Under the pieces are notes generated by a model that worked only from the letters and a program-made list of their open reading frames with translations, did not search any database and was not told where the DNA came from. From assembly GCF_014280875.1 (NCBI RefSeq), contig NZ_JACLAL010000015.1, positions 1-64,000 of the forward strand: a stretch of DNA of 64,000 bases, read 5' to 3'. Each line of letters begins with the position of its first letter. Within the stretch, counting starts at the first letter, position 1. Below, in pieces: positions 8,859 to 17,184 of this stretch. The stretch comes from Paenirhizobium daejeonense (GTDB lineage: Bacteria > Pseudomonadota > Alphaproteobacteria > Rhizobiales > Rhizobiaceae). The position numbers and the translations under genes were made by a program.

Positions 8859-8886
8859 TTTCCGGTGATCTCGTGATCACCGGAAA
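8859..8886. terminator. Bidirectional hairpin between convergent operons
   Basis: TTTCCGGTGATC (8859-8870) and GATCACCGGAAA (8875-8886) make a perfect 12-bp stem around TCGT. It lies in the 254-base gap between the + strand prpD2 and the - strand ferredoxin gene, flanked by AAAG and CTTT. It probably ends transcription from both sides. The surrounding sequence resembles dispersed rhizobial intergenic repeats, but I cannot confirm that. Confidence 0.6.
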
Positions 8887-8935
8887 CTTTAGGTTCTCAA
8901 CAGAGCAGATCAGGCCGAGATTGATGTGAGCGCTC

Positions 8936-9298
8936 TCAAGGCCGCGGATGGTCGGCCGCGGCGCGGGCGCGGAGGAAGACGCTTTCCATTTGCCAGTGCT
9001 CATTGGTGTATCGCGGATCGCCGGCCCATTCATCCCATCCGTGATGACGACGGAACTCGCCGAGAAGACCGGAGGCGATGATCGCCTGCCGGTCCACCGG
9101 CTCCGGCTGCTCCCAGTTCGGGCCGACATAGATGGCGTCATGTGTGCAATAGAGCTCGCACATGTAGCAGGTCTCGCAATCCTCCTGCCGCGCGATGCGC
9201 GGTGCCTCGCCCTCCACCAGTTCGAACACGTTGGTCGGACAGATCTCGACGCATTTGTTGCAGGCGACGCAACGTTCCTCGACGATAAACTCGATCAT
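8936..9298 (-). CDS. Two-cluster ferredoxin, partner of the adjacent flavoprotein
   Basis: The 120-residue protein has two 4Fe-4S motifs: C10-x2-C13-x2-C16-x3-C20-P and C41-x2-C44-x2-C47-x3-C51. The second is followed by Thr in place of the usual Pro. A C-terminal tail of about 55 residues (GLLGEFRRHHGWDEW onward) is unlike simple ferredoxins. It is the last gene of the operon and its start overlaps the flavoprotein stop by four bases. This arrangement recalls the AprB/AprA and SdhB/SdhA pairings, in which the ferredoxin subunit carries electrons to or from the FAD subunit. A degraded paralogue is present at 921-1140. Confidence 0.88.
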   Translation of the reverse strand: MIEFIVEERCVACNKCVEICPTNVFELVEGEAPRIARQEDCETCYMCELYCTHDAIYVGPNWEQPEPVDRQAIIASGLLGEFRRHHGWDEWAGDPRYTNEHWQMESVFLRARAAADHPRP

Positions 9299-10884
9299 GA
9301 TGCAAGCTCCAGCGGCTGATCGCCGTCAGTGGCGGTGTAAAGGGTATCGAGACCACCGACGACAATGCGTCGATTGAAGCGGGCATCGCTGTCCGGCCTG
9401 TCGTCGCGCTGGTGCATGCCGCGGCTTTCGTCCCGCACCAGCGCTGACAGCACCGACCACCGGGCCGTCGCCAGCATGGCCGCGGTCTCGCGGGTCCTGA
9501 GCACATTGCCATCTTCGCCTGCAGCATGTGAGCGGAACACCTTCCACACATCCTCCAGCACATCGGCCGAACGTTTCAGCTTATCCCCGGTCCGGAAGAT
9601 GTTCCTGTCGAAGGAAAGCGTCTGGTCCTGTATCAGGCCGAGCGCGCCCTTAAGATCCACGCCATGCGTCGAAGGCGGACGAAGACCCACCTGCCCGATC
9701 GGGCGACCGGAATCCCGGGCGCTGTGGCGGGCCGCAAACTGTGCCGCTCCGGCCCCGGCCCACTGACCGGAGGAAAGCGCCCAGGCCGAATTGATGTTGC
9801 CGCCACCGGAAATTGCGCCGGCCACCAGTTCGCGCGTCGCAGCGTCACCGGCGGCATAAAGGCCCGGCACCGATGTGCCGCAATCCGGCGTGACGACGCG
9901 AAGCCCGCCGATGCCGCGCACTGTGCCTTCGCCATGCATGGTCACCTCGAATTTCTGGCAATACGGATCGATGCCCCGGCGATGGAATGGCAGGAGGAAA
10001 TTGGGCGAGATGATCGGCACCTTGGCGATGATATCGGCCGGCGTGCGGCTAAGATCGCAGAACACCTTGCCCTTCAGCATCGCAGCAGCAAGCGGGCGGC
10101 TGGTATCCGGCCCCGGCGGCAGCGGAATGACATTGCCGTCCTCGTCATAGTAGGTAGCGAAGGCATAGGACATGGAGCGCGTCATGTTCGTGCCGGCAAG
10201 CGCCACAGTGTAGTAATTGGTAAACTCCATGCCGGAAAGCTCGGCGCCCGCCTCAGCGGCCATCAGATAGCCGTCACCGGTATTGGTGTGCGAACCGAGA
10301 AGGCCGGAGAGGAAGGACGTTCCCCCCGTCGCCAGCACTACGGCCCCGGCATTGACCTGCCAGTCACCACCATGCTGCCGGCGGATGCCGCGGGCGCCGG
10401 AGACGGATCCGTCCGGTCTCTGCAACAGTTCGAGCGCTGGACAGTGATCGAGCACGGTAACACCGAGACTGTCGATGAGCTTGCGCAGGGCGCGCATGTA
10501 TTCCGGTCCGCGCAGTTCGCGGTAACGCGTCGCCCCGGTCTCGTCACGGGAGAAATCATAGAAGCCATGCAGGGTCGGCAGCGTCTCCCAGGTCTTTTCC
10601 AGAACCCGCGCCATCCACCGGGGATCGTTGAGGCCGAAACCGGCGATCTGGCGCTTGCGGATCGCAGTCTCACGCGCCTCCGGCGGATCCGGCGGGATCC
10701 ACCAATGTCCCGGCCCGGCGGTTGCCGTCACGCCGCTCGTTCCGCAATAGCCCTTGTCGGCCAGAATGACGGTCGCGCCGGCACGACGCGCCGCGACTGC
10801 CGCCCAGGTGCCGGCAAGACCGCCGCCGATGATCAGCACGTCAGCACCGAGCTGAATGCTGTGTTCGCTCGTATTCCTGCTCAT
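9295..10884 (-). CDS. FAD-dependent flavoprotein of the fumarate reductase/AprA superfamily
   Basis: The protein has 529 residues. The N-terminal Rossmann motif is DVLIIGGGLAGTWAAVAARRAG near residues 15-36, followed by an acidic/hydrophobic strand and GYCGTSGVTATAGPG, the FAD contact region of the succinate dehydrogenase/fumarate reductase flavoprotein group. AVVLATGG lies near 190 and GGLRVVTPDCGTSVPGLYAAGD near 340-360, with GAISGGGNINSAWALSSG after it; the C-terminus is a helical domain. The start at 10884 was taken because it lies one base after the ATPase gene; upstream in-frame codons fall inside that gene. A true fumarate reductase is unlikely given the SsuABC-type neighbours. An APS-reductase-like or other sulfur redox role is inferred, with the following ferredoxin as partner. 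Confidence 0.82.
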   Translation of the reverse strand: MSRNTSEHSIQLGADVLIIGGGLAGTWAAVAARRAGATVILADKGYCGTSGVTATAGPGHWWIPPDPPEARETAIRKRQIAGFGLNDPRWMARVLEKTWETLPTLHGFYDFSRDETGATRYRELRGPEYMRALRKLIDSLGVTVLDHCPALELLQRPDGSVSGARGIRRQHGGDWQVNAGAVVLATGGTSFLSGLLGSHTNTGDGYLMAAEAGAELSGMEFTNYYTVALAGTNMTRSMSYAFATYYDEDGNVIPLPPGPDTSRPLAAAMLKGKVFCDLSRTPADIIAKVPIISPNFLLPFHRRGIDPYCQKFEVTMHGEGTVRGIGGLRVVTPDCGTSVPGLYAAGDAATRELVAGAISGGGNINSAWALSSGQWAGAGAAQFAARHSARDSGRPIGQVGLRPPSTHGVDLKGALGLIQDQTLSFDRNIFRTGDKLKRSADVLEDVWKVFRSHAAGEDGNVLRTRETAAMLATARWSVLSALVRDESRGMHQRDDRPDSDARFNRRIVVGGLDTLYTATDGDQPLELAS

Positions 10885-10885
10885 T

Positions 10886-11647
10886 TCAGATCGTCCTCTC
10901 TGCGCCGTGCCTGACGCCCAGCCAGTCGAGCAACTGTCCGCGAATTCTGGCGAATGCCGGATCTGCCACATCGCGAGGGCGTGGCAGATCGATCACCTCG
11001 TCATGGGCGATGATGCCGTCCTTCATCACCAGCACGCGGTCGGAAAGCAGCACGGCCTCCTCGACATCATGGGTGACAAGCAGGACAGCGCAGCCATGGC
11101 GTTGCCAGAGTTCGCCGACGAGTTCCTGGGCCTTGATGCGGGTCAGCGCATCGAGCGCCGCGAAGGGCTCGTCAAGCAGCAGCAGATCCGGTTCGCGCAC
11201 CAGCGCCCGGGCCAGCGACGCCCGCTGCGCCTCACCGCCGGAGAGCACCTTCGGCCATTGCTCGGCGCGATGGCCGATACCCACCTCTTCGAGCGCATCG
11301 ACCGCCCTCTTGCGGTCTCCGCCGGGCAGACCGAGCACCACATTGCGCCAGACCTTCTTCCACGGCAGCAGGCGGGGTGCCTGAAAGGCCACGGCGCGGC
11401 GGAAGGGAACCTCGACATCGCCGGTGAACTCCCGGTCTAGATCGGCGAGGATGCGCAGGAGTGTGCTCTTGCCGCAGCCACTCGCCCCGAGCAGCGCCAC
11501 GAATTCTCCCGGCGCGATATCGAGATCGAGTTCCTGCAGCACATCGCGCGCGCCGAAGCGGCGGGAAAGGCTGCGGACGGAAACCGCCGAACGGGCAGCG
11601 GATGGGACATGCCCCGGGCTCACGCCCCGTTGAATGCCGGTCGCCAT
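10886..11647 (-). CDS. SsuB/TauB-type ABC transporter ATPase (system 1)
   Basis: This 253-residue ATPase carries Walker A GASGCGKSTL near residue 55, the Q-loop in AVAFQAPRLLPWKKVWRNV, signature LSGGEAQR near 137, Walker B LLLLDEPFAALD near 157 and the switch His in LLVTHDVEEAVLLSDRV. The sequence is of the nitrate/sulfonate/taurine importer class. It energises the permease encoded upstream with a 28-base overlap. A Met further inside is possible, since residues 1-20 lack homologous features. Confidence 0.9.
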   Translation of the reverse strand: MATGIQRGVSPGHVPSAARSAVSVRSLSRRFGARDVLQELDLDIAPGEFVALLGASGCGKSTLLRILADLDREFTGDVEVPFRRAVAFQAPRLLPWKKVWRNVVLGLPGGDRKRAVDALEEVGIGHRAEQWPKVLSGGEAQRASLARALVREPDLLLLDEPFAALDALTRIKAQELVGELWQRHGCAVLLVTHDVEEAVLLSDRVLVMKDGIIAHDEVIDLPRPRDVADPAFARIRGQLLDWLGVRHGAERTI

Positions 11648-12510
11648 GACAGGAATACCTTCTCAAGAGTACGGACGGTGAAATCGACGGCGAGCCCCAG
11701 CAGCGCATAGACGACGAGGCAGACGACGATGACATCGGTCTGGAAGAACTCGCGGGCATTGGCCATGAGATAGCCGATGCCGGCGGTGGCATTGATCTGC
11801 TCGCCAAACACCAGCGCCAGCCAGGCAATGCCGAGCGAATAGCGCAGGCCCACCAGAGCGTTGGGCAGGGCTCCGGGCAGCACGACGTTGAGGATCATCT
11901 GGGCGCGGGAAAGGCCGATCGTCCGCCCGACCTCGATCAGCGACTGGTCGACATTGCGAATGCCGGCATAGACATTGAGGTAGAGCGGAAAGGCCGTGCC
12001 GAGCGCAATCAGCGCGATCTTCGGCGCCTCGCCGATGCCGAACCAGATGATCAGCAGCGGGATGAGCGCCACGTTCGGCACGGTGCGCAGCATCTGCATC
12101 GTGGCGTCGATCAGGTCTTCGCCAAGGCGGAACAGGCCGGACAGCACCGCGAGCGAAACACCCACCGTGCCGCCGATGGCAAGACCGATCAGCGCCCGGC
12201 TGAGCGAAACCCACATGGCTTGCGGCAACTCACCGGTCTCGATCAGCCGCGACGCGCTGGACAGCACCGTGGACGGCCCGGCCAGAACCTCGCCCGGCAG
12301 CACGCCGGTCACCGATGCGATGTGCCACAGCAGGATCAGCGCCACCGGCCCCGAGGTCCGCCGCAGCCAGCGGGGTATCCCCCGCCCGGCTGCCGAGACC
12401 GGCTCGATCCTCTGCAATGCGACACCGGCGCCATCCGCTTTCGCGGCCGGTTGCGGTTCCTGTTGCCGGAGCTTTTCCGTGCGCGACAGGTCAATCGTTG
12501 CGAAAGCCAT
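11620..12510 (-). CDS. SsuC/TauC-type ABC transporter permease (system 1)
   Basis: This inner-membrane permease has 296 residues. The N-terminal 40 residues are polar, followed by about six hydrophobic helices. The EAA loop linking to the ATPase is EVGRTIGLSRAQMILNVVLPGALPNALVGLRYSLG near residues 185-220, typical of the BPD-type permeases for sulfonate and taurine. It lies between the binding-protein gene and the ATPase gene in the same operon. The substrate cannot be told from the permease. Confidence 0.9.
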   Translation of the reverse strand: MAFATIDLSRTEKLRQQEPQPAAKADGAGVALQRIEPVSAAGRGIPRWLRRTSGPVALILLWHIASVTGVLPGEVLAGPSTVLSSASRLIETGELPQAMWVSLSRALIGLAIGGTVGVSLAVLSGLFRLGEDLIDATMQMLRTVPNVALIPLLIIWFGIGEAPKIALIALGTAFPLYLNVYAGIRNVDQSLIEVGRTIGLSRAQMILNVVLPGALPNALVGLRYSLGIAWLALVFGEQINATAGIGYLMANAREFFQTDVIVVCLVVYALLGLAVDFTVRTLEKVFLSWRPAFNGA

Positions 12511-12530
12511 GGTCTACACTCCGCTCGGGA

Positions 12531-13505
12531 TCAGTTGATCGGAATGTCGCGATAGACGTAGTCACCGAGATTGAGGGATCCAGTCAGGACGCCGGCTTCC
12601 TTCCAGGTCTCAAACACGGTTTGCAGCGAGGCGACGAAGATATCGTCGATCGGCTTGCGCTTGTAGGCCGCTTCATCCGGGTAGATCTTCTCGATCGTCT
12701 CCTTGTCCTGCTTGGCGAAGCCCGCATAGAAGGCAATGTATGCATCCTTGTTGTTGCGCGACCAATCATAGCCCCGATCGATGCGGGAAACGAAATCGGC
12801 GATTGCCGCCACCTTGCCGCTATCGGCCAGCGCGTTGTTGGTGGCGCTCACCACGAAATTACCGGTGTTGATGCCCTGCCCATCGACCAGTTCGGTGGCG
12901 TTCAGCGTGCCGATGGTGCGCGCCTTGTAGACGCCCCATGTTCCCCATGCATCGATGCTGCCGGCCTGGAAGGCGGCGCTGGCATCGGCCGGCGTCAGGA
13001 AGGCGAGCTTGACGTCATTGGCCGTCAGACCGGCCTTCTTCAGCGCACCGAGCGTCAGGTAATGCGCCACGCTGCCGCGGGTGGTCGGGGAGATCGTCTT
13101 GCCCTTCAGATCGGCGAGGCTCTTGATCGGGCTGCCGGCCGGAACGAGAATGCTGCTGCCGAGCCCGCCATTGGAGAAGTTGGCGACGACCTTGATCTTG
13201 GAACCGCCGGCGATGGCGCTGACGGTCGGAGAATCCGCAGCCTGGCCGATATCCACCGCATCCGCCTTCAGCGCTTCGTGCAGGTTGACTGCCGCCGGGA
13301 AGACCGACCATTCGATCTTGTAGGGCACGTCATTCAAAAGGCCGGCAGCCTCCAGTTTCGCGCGGGTCGCGCCGGTCTGGTCGCCGACGCGCAGCGTGAC
13401 CTTGCTCAGGTCTTCGGCCGCATGGGCAGCGGCGATACCAGTGATACCAAGCACGGCAAGGCCGCCAAGGAGCGATGAAAACAGACGTCGGGAAATCAGG
13501 GTCAT
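12531..13505 (-). CDS. SsuA-type periplasmic substrate-binding protein (system 1)
   Basis: This 324-residue protein has a signal peptide (MTLISRRLFSSLLGGLAVLGITGIAAAHA) and the aliphatic-sulfonate binding-protein pattern: VTLRVGDQTGATRAKLEAAGLL at the mature N-terminus, then VDIGQAADSPTVSAIAGGSKIKVVA, LKGKTISPTTRGSVAHYLTLGALKKAGL and SIDAWGTWGVYKA. The family binds organosulfonates or related small anions for import. It lies 44 bases downstream of the monooxygenase gene and 20 bases upstream of the permease gene. The exact ligand is unknown. Confidence 0.9.
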   Translation of the reverse strand: MTLISRRLFSSLLGGLAVLGITGIAAAHAAEDLSKVTLRVGDQTGATRAKLEAAGLLNDVPYKIEWSVFPAAVNLHEALKADAVDIGQAADSPTVSAIAGGSKIKVVANFSNGGLGSSILVPAGSPIKSLADLKGKTISPTTRGSVAHYLTLGALKKAGLTANDVKLAFLTPADASAAFQAGSIDAWGTWGVYKARTIGTLNATELVDGQGINTGNFVVSATNNALADSGKVAAIADFVSRIDRGYDWSRNNKDAYIAFYAGFAKQDKETIEKIYPDEAAYKRKPIDDIFVASLQTVFETWKEAGVLTGSLNLGDYVYRDIPIN

Positions 13506-13549
13506 GGTGTTTCGACTCTCTCTGAATGGGAAGGAATGAGGTACGGCCG

Positions 13550-14887
13550 TTATTCGGCGGCCTCGACGGCGGTAGCCACCGCATGGCGGTTCTGCGGAAC
13601 CGGAATTCCGAGATTGGAGCGGAAAGTCTCGCCTTCGTATTCGGTGCGATAAATGCCGCGCTGCTGCAGGATCGGCACGACGGACTCGGCGAAGACTTCC
13701 AGCTCGCGCGGCAGGGAAACATTGACGACGAAGCCATCCGAGCCGCGCTCTTCCAGCCAGCGCTGGAAGGCATCGGCGACCTTTTCGGGCGTGCCGACGA
13801 AATCCGTGCGCGGGGTCGCAAAGCGCAGCGCCGTCTGGCGCAATGTCAGGTTTTCGGCACGGGCCGCAGCAATGATCTTGCCCGATGTGCTCTGGTTGCT
13901 GTTGGCGCCGTGGGCGGCAACGTCCGGGAACGGCGCATCGAGATCGTGCTGGAGGAAATCGTAATCGTTGAACGGTCTGCCGAGCATCGACAGCGCGTTT
14001 TCGATGGAGGTGAGATTGGCGAATTCGGCGTATTTGCGCTCGACCTCCTCCTCGGTGGAGCCGATGACCGGACGGACGCCCGGCAGAACGAACAGGTGAT
14101 CGGGATTACGCCCGAAACCGGCGGCGCGGCCCTTGATGTCCTTGTAATAAGCCTTGGCCTCGTCGAGGTTTTCGTGATGCACGAAGATGGCGTCGGAGCG
14201 TCTGGCCGCGAAGTTCTTGCCGTCTTCCGATGCGCCGGCCTGGAAGATCACCGGCTGCCCCTGACGGGAGCGCGCGATATTGAGCGGCCCCTTTACCTGG
14301 AAGAATTCACCCTTGTGATTGAGCGCATGCAGCTTGGCGGGATCGAAGAACTGGCCGCTCTGCTTGTCATGCACCAGCGCGTCGTCTTCCCAGGAATCCC
14401 ACAGGCCCTGAACGACATCGAGATATTCGCCTGCCTGACGGTAACGCGTGTCGTGCGCCAGATGTTTGGACTTGCTGTAATTTTCGGCGCTGCCCTCGAG
14501 CCATGACGTCACGACGTTCCAGCCGGCGCGGCCGCCACTGATGTGGTCGAGTGAGGCAAACTGGCGCGCAACATTGAAAGGCTCGCTGTAGCTGGTGGTC
14601 AGCGTTGCCACGAGGCCGATATGCGATGTGGCACCTGCCAACGCCGACAATACCGTCAGCGGCTCGAAGCGATTGAGATAATGCGGGCTCGATTTCTCCG
14701 TGATGAACACGCTGTCGGCGACAAAGAGGAAATCGAACTTGGCCGCTTCGGCAAGTTGCGCCTGCTTCCGATAATAGGAAAAATTGGTGCTGGCCGTCGG
14801 GTCTGCATCCGGGTGACGCCAGTCCCCCCAACCCATGCCGACACCATGCAGCATGAAACCCAGCTTCAATTGACGTTTGGTCGACAT
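13550..14887 (-). CDS. FMN-dependent monooxygenase, NtaA/SnaA/DszA family
   Basis: This 445-residue luciferase-like protein belongs to the group that oxidises nitrilotriacetate, dibenzothiophene sulfone and similar compounds with FMNH2 from a separate reductase. Visible motifs are FDFLFVADSVFITEKSSP near residue 50, LTVLSALAGATSHIGLVATLTTSYSEPFNVARQFASLDHISGGRAGWNVVTSW near 75-128 and QPVIFQAGASEDGKNFAA near 222. The start at 14887 follows AGGAGGGCG. It is the first gene of the operon, so import and oxidation of one organosulfur-type substrate are probably coupled. No flavin reductase gene is present in the operon, so electrons may come from elsewhere. Confidence 0.87.
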   Translation of the reverse strand: MSTKRQLKLGFMLHGVGMGWGDWRHPDADPTASTNFSYYRKQAQLAEAAKFDFLFVADSVFITEKSSPHYLNRFEPLTVLSALAGATSHIGLVATLTTSYSEPFNVARQFASLDHISGGRAGWNVVTSWLEGSAENYSKSKHLAHDTRYRQAGEYLDVVQGLWDSWEDDALVHDKQSGQFFDPAKLHALNHKGEFFQVKGPLNIARSRQGQPVIFQAGASEDGKNFAARRSDAIFVHHENLDEAKAYYKDIKGRAAGFGRNPDHLFVLPGVRPVIGSTEEEVERKYAEFANLTSIENALSMLGRPFNDYDFLQHDLDAPFPDVAAHGANSNQSTSGKIIAAARAENLTLRQTALRFATPRTDFVGTPEKVADAFQRWLEERGSDGFVVNVSLPRELEVFAESVVPILQQRGIYRTEYEGETFRSNLGIPVPQNRHAVATAVEAAE

Positions 14888-15034
14888 ATCGCCCTCCTGA
14901 GGCCACGTGCCCAATGCACCGGATATGTCGTGATGCTATTTTATACTAAATCTACCGAATAGGTATTATATTGCCATTTGTCAGTTTCGAAGAGAAAGGA
15001 ATTCCTAATCCGAAGGCCCGTGAAGCCACGACGC
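14888..15034 (-). promoter_or_regulatory. Probable promoter region of the monooxygenase-SsuABC-flavoprotein operon
   Basis: This is the only AT-rich gap ahead of the operon. On the minus strand it contains a TATAAT-like hexamer at 14970-14965, with no convincing -35 box at standard spacing. An inverted pair of ACCGAATAGGT-type bases (14955-14965) lies next to it and could be an operator. No regulator gene adjoins. Confidence 0.35.
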
Positions 15035-16648
15035 CTAACCGGCAGGCCTCGCGATATCGAGGACATCGACGAGGGTGATGGAGACGAAATCCGAAACAAG
15101 CACCGTCACGCGCACCACCCAGAAGCCATCGAGCGGCAACACGAAACCTGATGCCTGATAACGCCCCTCCGGCGTCTTGGCAGCCGGGTGCTCGAACGGC
15201 CCGAGACCATAGGCAGGCTTTGCAAGCTCGACTTCGATCGAGAGCGGATCGAGCGGTTCGCCATTCAGCCTGACGTCTTCGATGTCGATGAGCACGGGAC
15301 CCACAGTGGCCGGGCGGACAGTGAGACGCGCGCTCAGCCCGTCCCTGGCAAGATCGATGGTCTGCTCGGGACCGGACACGGCAAGAAGGGCACGCGGAGG
15401 TGGCGTGAAACGCCAGAGGCCGATGACACCGATCACGAGGCAGCCCAACACGATCTCCGCGACGATGATCCGGCGCAGACTTGCCGTGGCGAAAAGGTCG
15501 CCTGCAAGAACACTGCCCGTGAGACGGTAGCGGTTGAACGCGGCAATCAGAAGAAGGAGCAGGACAAGCGCCAGCTTGGCAAGGAACACCAGACCGTAAT
15601 TCGTCGTCCAGAGAGCCCCGACGCTGCGCAGCTGCACGACGCCCAAGATAAGGCCCGAAAGCACCAGCAGGCCGACGACGACGGGAATGGCACGGGAAAA
15701 GCGTGCAAGCACCTCTCCCCCCGCCGTGCCTTCATTTCTCAGTGCCTTCCACAACGGTACGAGCGCGCCGATCCACAAGGTCGCCGCCACCGCATGCAGG
15801 AAGACGGTCGGTCGGGTCAGCGCAACGGGCGAGGCCGTCGCGGCGTGGCCGGCACTAGCAGCCGCCAATCCGACGCTGGCAAGGGCTGCCCATGCCAGCA
15901 GGCCAGCGATCCGACTAGGTGTCGGCGACTGCATGGATGCCCAGGCAAGGGCAAGCGCGGTCGCGCCGATCAGGGTGGCCCGCCCGAAGCTGGTCGCGAA
16001 GAGCCCCGCCTCCCAGACATCAGTCCGTAGCAGCGCCGATACCGGCTCACCCAGCGCATCGAGACCCTGAAAGCCGATGAACAAGGGCGTTGCCAGCAGT
16101 CCGGCGGAAATGAGAACGCTATCGAGCAGCCGGCTCTTTGCGTCAGAAGCGCGAACGACAGACGCGGAGAAGACCGCACCGCCAACACCGAGGATGAGGC
16201 TCAACAGCCAGGCGGTTCGCGAGGCCCACAGGCCGATTTTTACGGAAAGATCGGTTTCGCTCGCCGCAGCGCTGACCGCACTCGGCGCACCCACGGAAAA
16301 GACCAGCCCGCCGCCAATCGGATGACCATCGGAAGAGGTTACCCGCCACGAAAGGACATGGGTTCCGCGTTCCAATCCGGCTGGCAATGCAATCGAAATG
16401 GCGTCGCCCTTGTCGCCGATATCATGAAGCACTTCGGTGCGACCGTCGGGATGGGTCAAACGTACCACCAGCGGGCGCACGGGTTCCGAAAACCGCAGGT
16501 TCAACCTGTCCGGGGCATCGGCGAGGACGGAACCGTCGGCGGGATCGGACGCGATCAGGTTCGCATGCGCGAAAGCGGAAGAGGATACCGAAACCGCCAT
16601 GAGGACGGCGACGCATAGCATCGCCGCCCATTTCATCAGGTTTTGCAC
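15035..16648 (-). CDS. CopC-CopD fusion copper transport/resistance protein (YcnJ-like)
   Basis: The 537-residue protein begins with a signal peptide ending in SAFA, followed by His as the first mature residue (HANLIASDPADGSVL), the Cu(II)-binding end of CopC domains. The CopC motif SSDGHPIGGGLVFSVG closes that domain near residue 120. About eight hydrophobic helices follow (CopD domain, near 140-420), and then a periplasmic domain of roughly 100 residues that looks YtkA/FixH-like. CopCD proteins move copper across or into the inner membrane. The start lies 2 bases after the ycnI stop, and both are continuous with the second sulfonate-type operon. Confidence 0.87.
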   Translation of the reverse strand: MQNLMKWAAMLCVAVLMAVSVSSSAFAHANLIASDPADGSVLADAPDRLNLRFSEPVRPLVVRLTHPDGRTEVLHDIGDKGDAISIALPAGLERGTHVLSWRVTSSDGHPIGGGLVFSVGAPSAVSAAASETDLSVKIGLWASRTAWLLSLILGVGGAVFSASVVRASDAKSRLLDSVLISAGLLATPLFIGFQGLDALGEPVSALLRTDVWEAGLFATSFGRATLIGATALALAWASMQSPTPSRIAGLLAWAALASVGLAAASAGHAATASPVALTRPTVFLHAVAATLWIGALVPLWKALRNEGTAGGEVLARFSRAIPVVVGLLVLSGLILGVVQLRSVGALWTTNYGLVFLAKLALVLLLLLIAAFNRYRLTGSVLAGDLFATASLRRIIVAEIVLGCLVIGVIGLWRFTPPPRALLAVSGPEQTIDLARDGLSARLTVRPATVGPVLIDIEDVRLNGEPLDPLSIEVELAKPAYGLGPFEHPAAKTPEGRYQASGFVLPLDGFWVVRVTVLVSDFVSITLVDVLDIARPAG

Positions 16649-16650
16649 GA

Positions 16651-17169
16651 TCAGGGCCGGACCTTAACAACCGGCGCCGGATGCTTCAGATCGTCGGCCG
16701 ACACACCCGCTGCTGGAAGCTCGATCCAGCGATCGGTCTCCGCTCCGCATTCCTGCACGACCGGCACCACGATCTGGGTTTGAGCCGTCTTGCTAACGGT
16801 CGCGCGGAATACGAACTCATCGTAATGGGCGTCTTCCAGCTTGCCGCCGGTCCACGAGATTTCCTTCACGCGAGCGCCCTGCCCGTGAGCATGGGTCTCT
16901 TCGGCCGAAGCCTTGTGCACATCGTCGATCGCGGTTGCGAGCGTCCAGCCGGGCTTCGGCTGCGGCTTCACCGATGTCAGTTCTTCCGGAATGGAAATGC
17001 GTAGCCCGGTCGTTGCCGCACCGGAGCAGCCATGCGGCAGCCTGAGAACGAACTTGACGGTGGTTCCAGGCGCCACGTCTTTGTTTTCGAACGTGACGTG
17101 GGCCTGAGCGACGCCTGTCAACGCCAGAAGCGCGATCAGTCCGAACGGTGCCGTTTTCTTGATGATCAT
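16651..17169 (-). CDS. YcnI/DUF1775 copper-binding periplasmic protein
   Basis: This 172-residue protein has a signal peptide (MIIKKTAPFGLIALLALTGVAQA) cut just before HVTF, which leaves the N-terminal His that binds copper in this family. KFVLRLPHGCSGAATTGLRISIPE and KPQPKPGWTL with its conserved Trp follow. YcnI domains act as periplasmic copper chaperones and are usually next to a CopCD protein, as here. The gene starts only 15 bases after the end of the ABC ATPase gene, so it appears to be co-transcribed with a sulfonate importer. Confidence 0.87.
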   Translation of the reverse strand: MIIKKTAPFGLIALLALTGVAQAHVTFENKDVAPGTTVKFVLRLPHGCSGAATTGLRISIPEELTSVKPQPKPGWTLATAIDDVHKASAEETHAHGQGARVKEISWTGGKLEDAHYDEFVFRATVSKTAQTQIVVPVVQECGAETDRWIELPAAGVSADDLKHPAPVVKVRP

Positions 17170-17184
17170 TGGGGCAAGCTTTCT

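Noticed and set aside
9664..10914. 416-codon open frame on the plus strand opposite the flavoprotein
   Set aside because: No domains are visible and it mirrors the flavoprotein gene with its FAD motifs.
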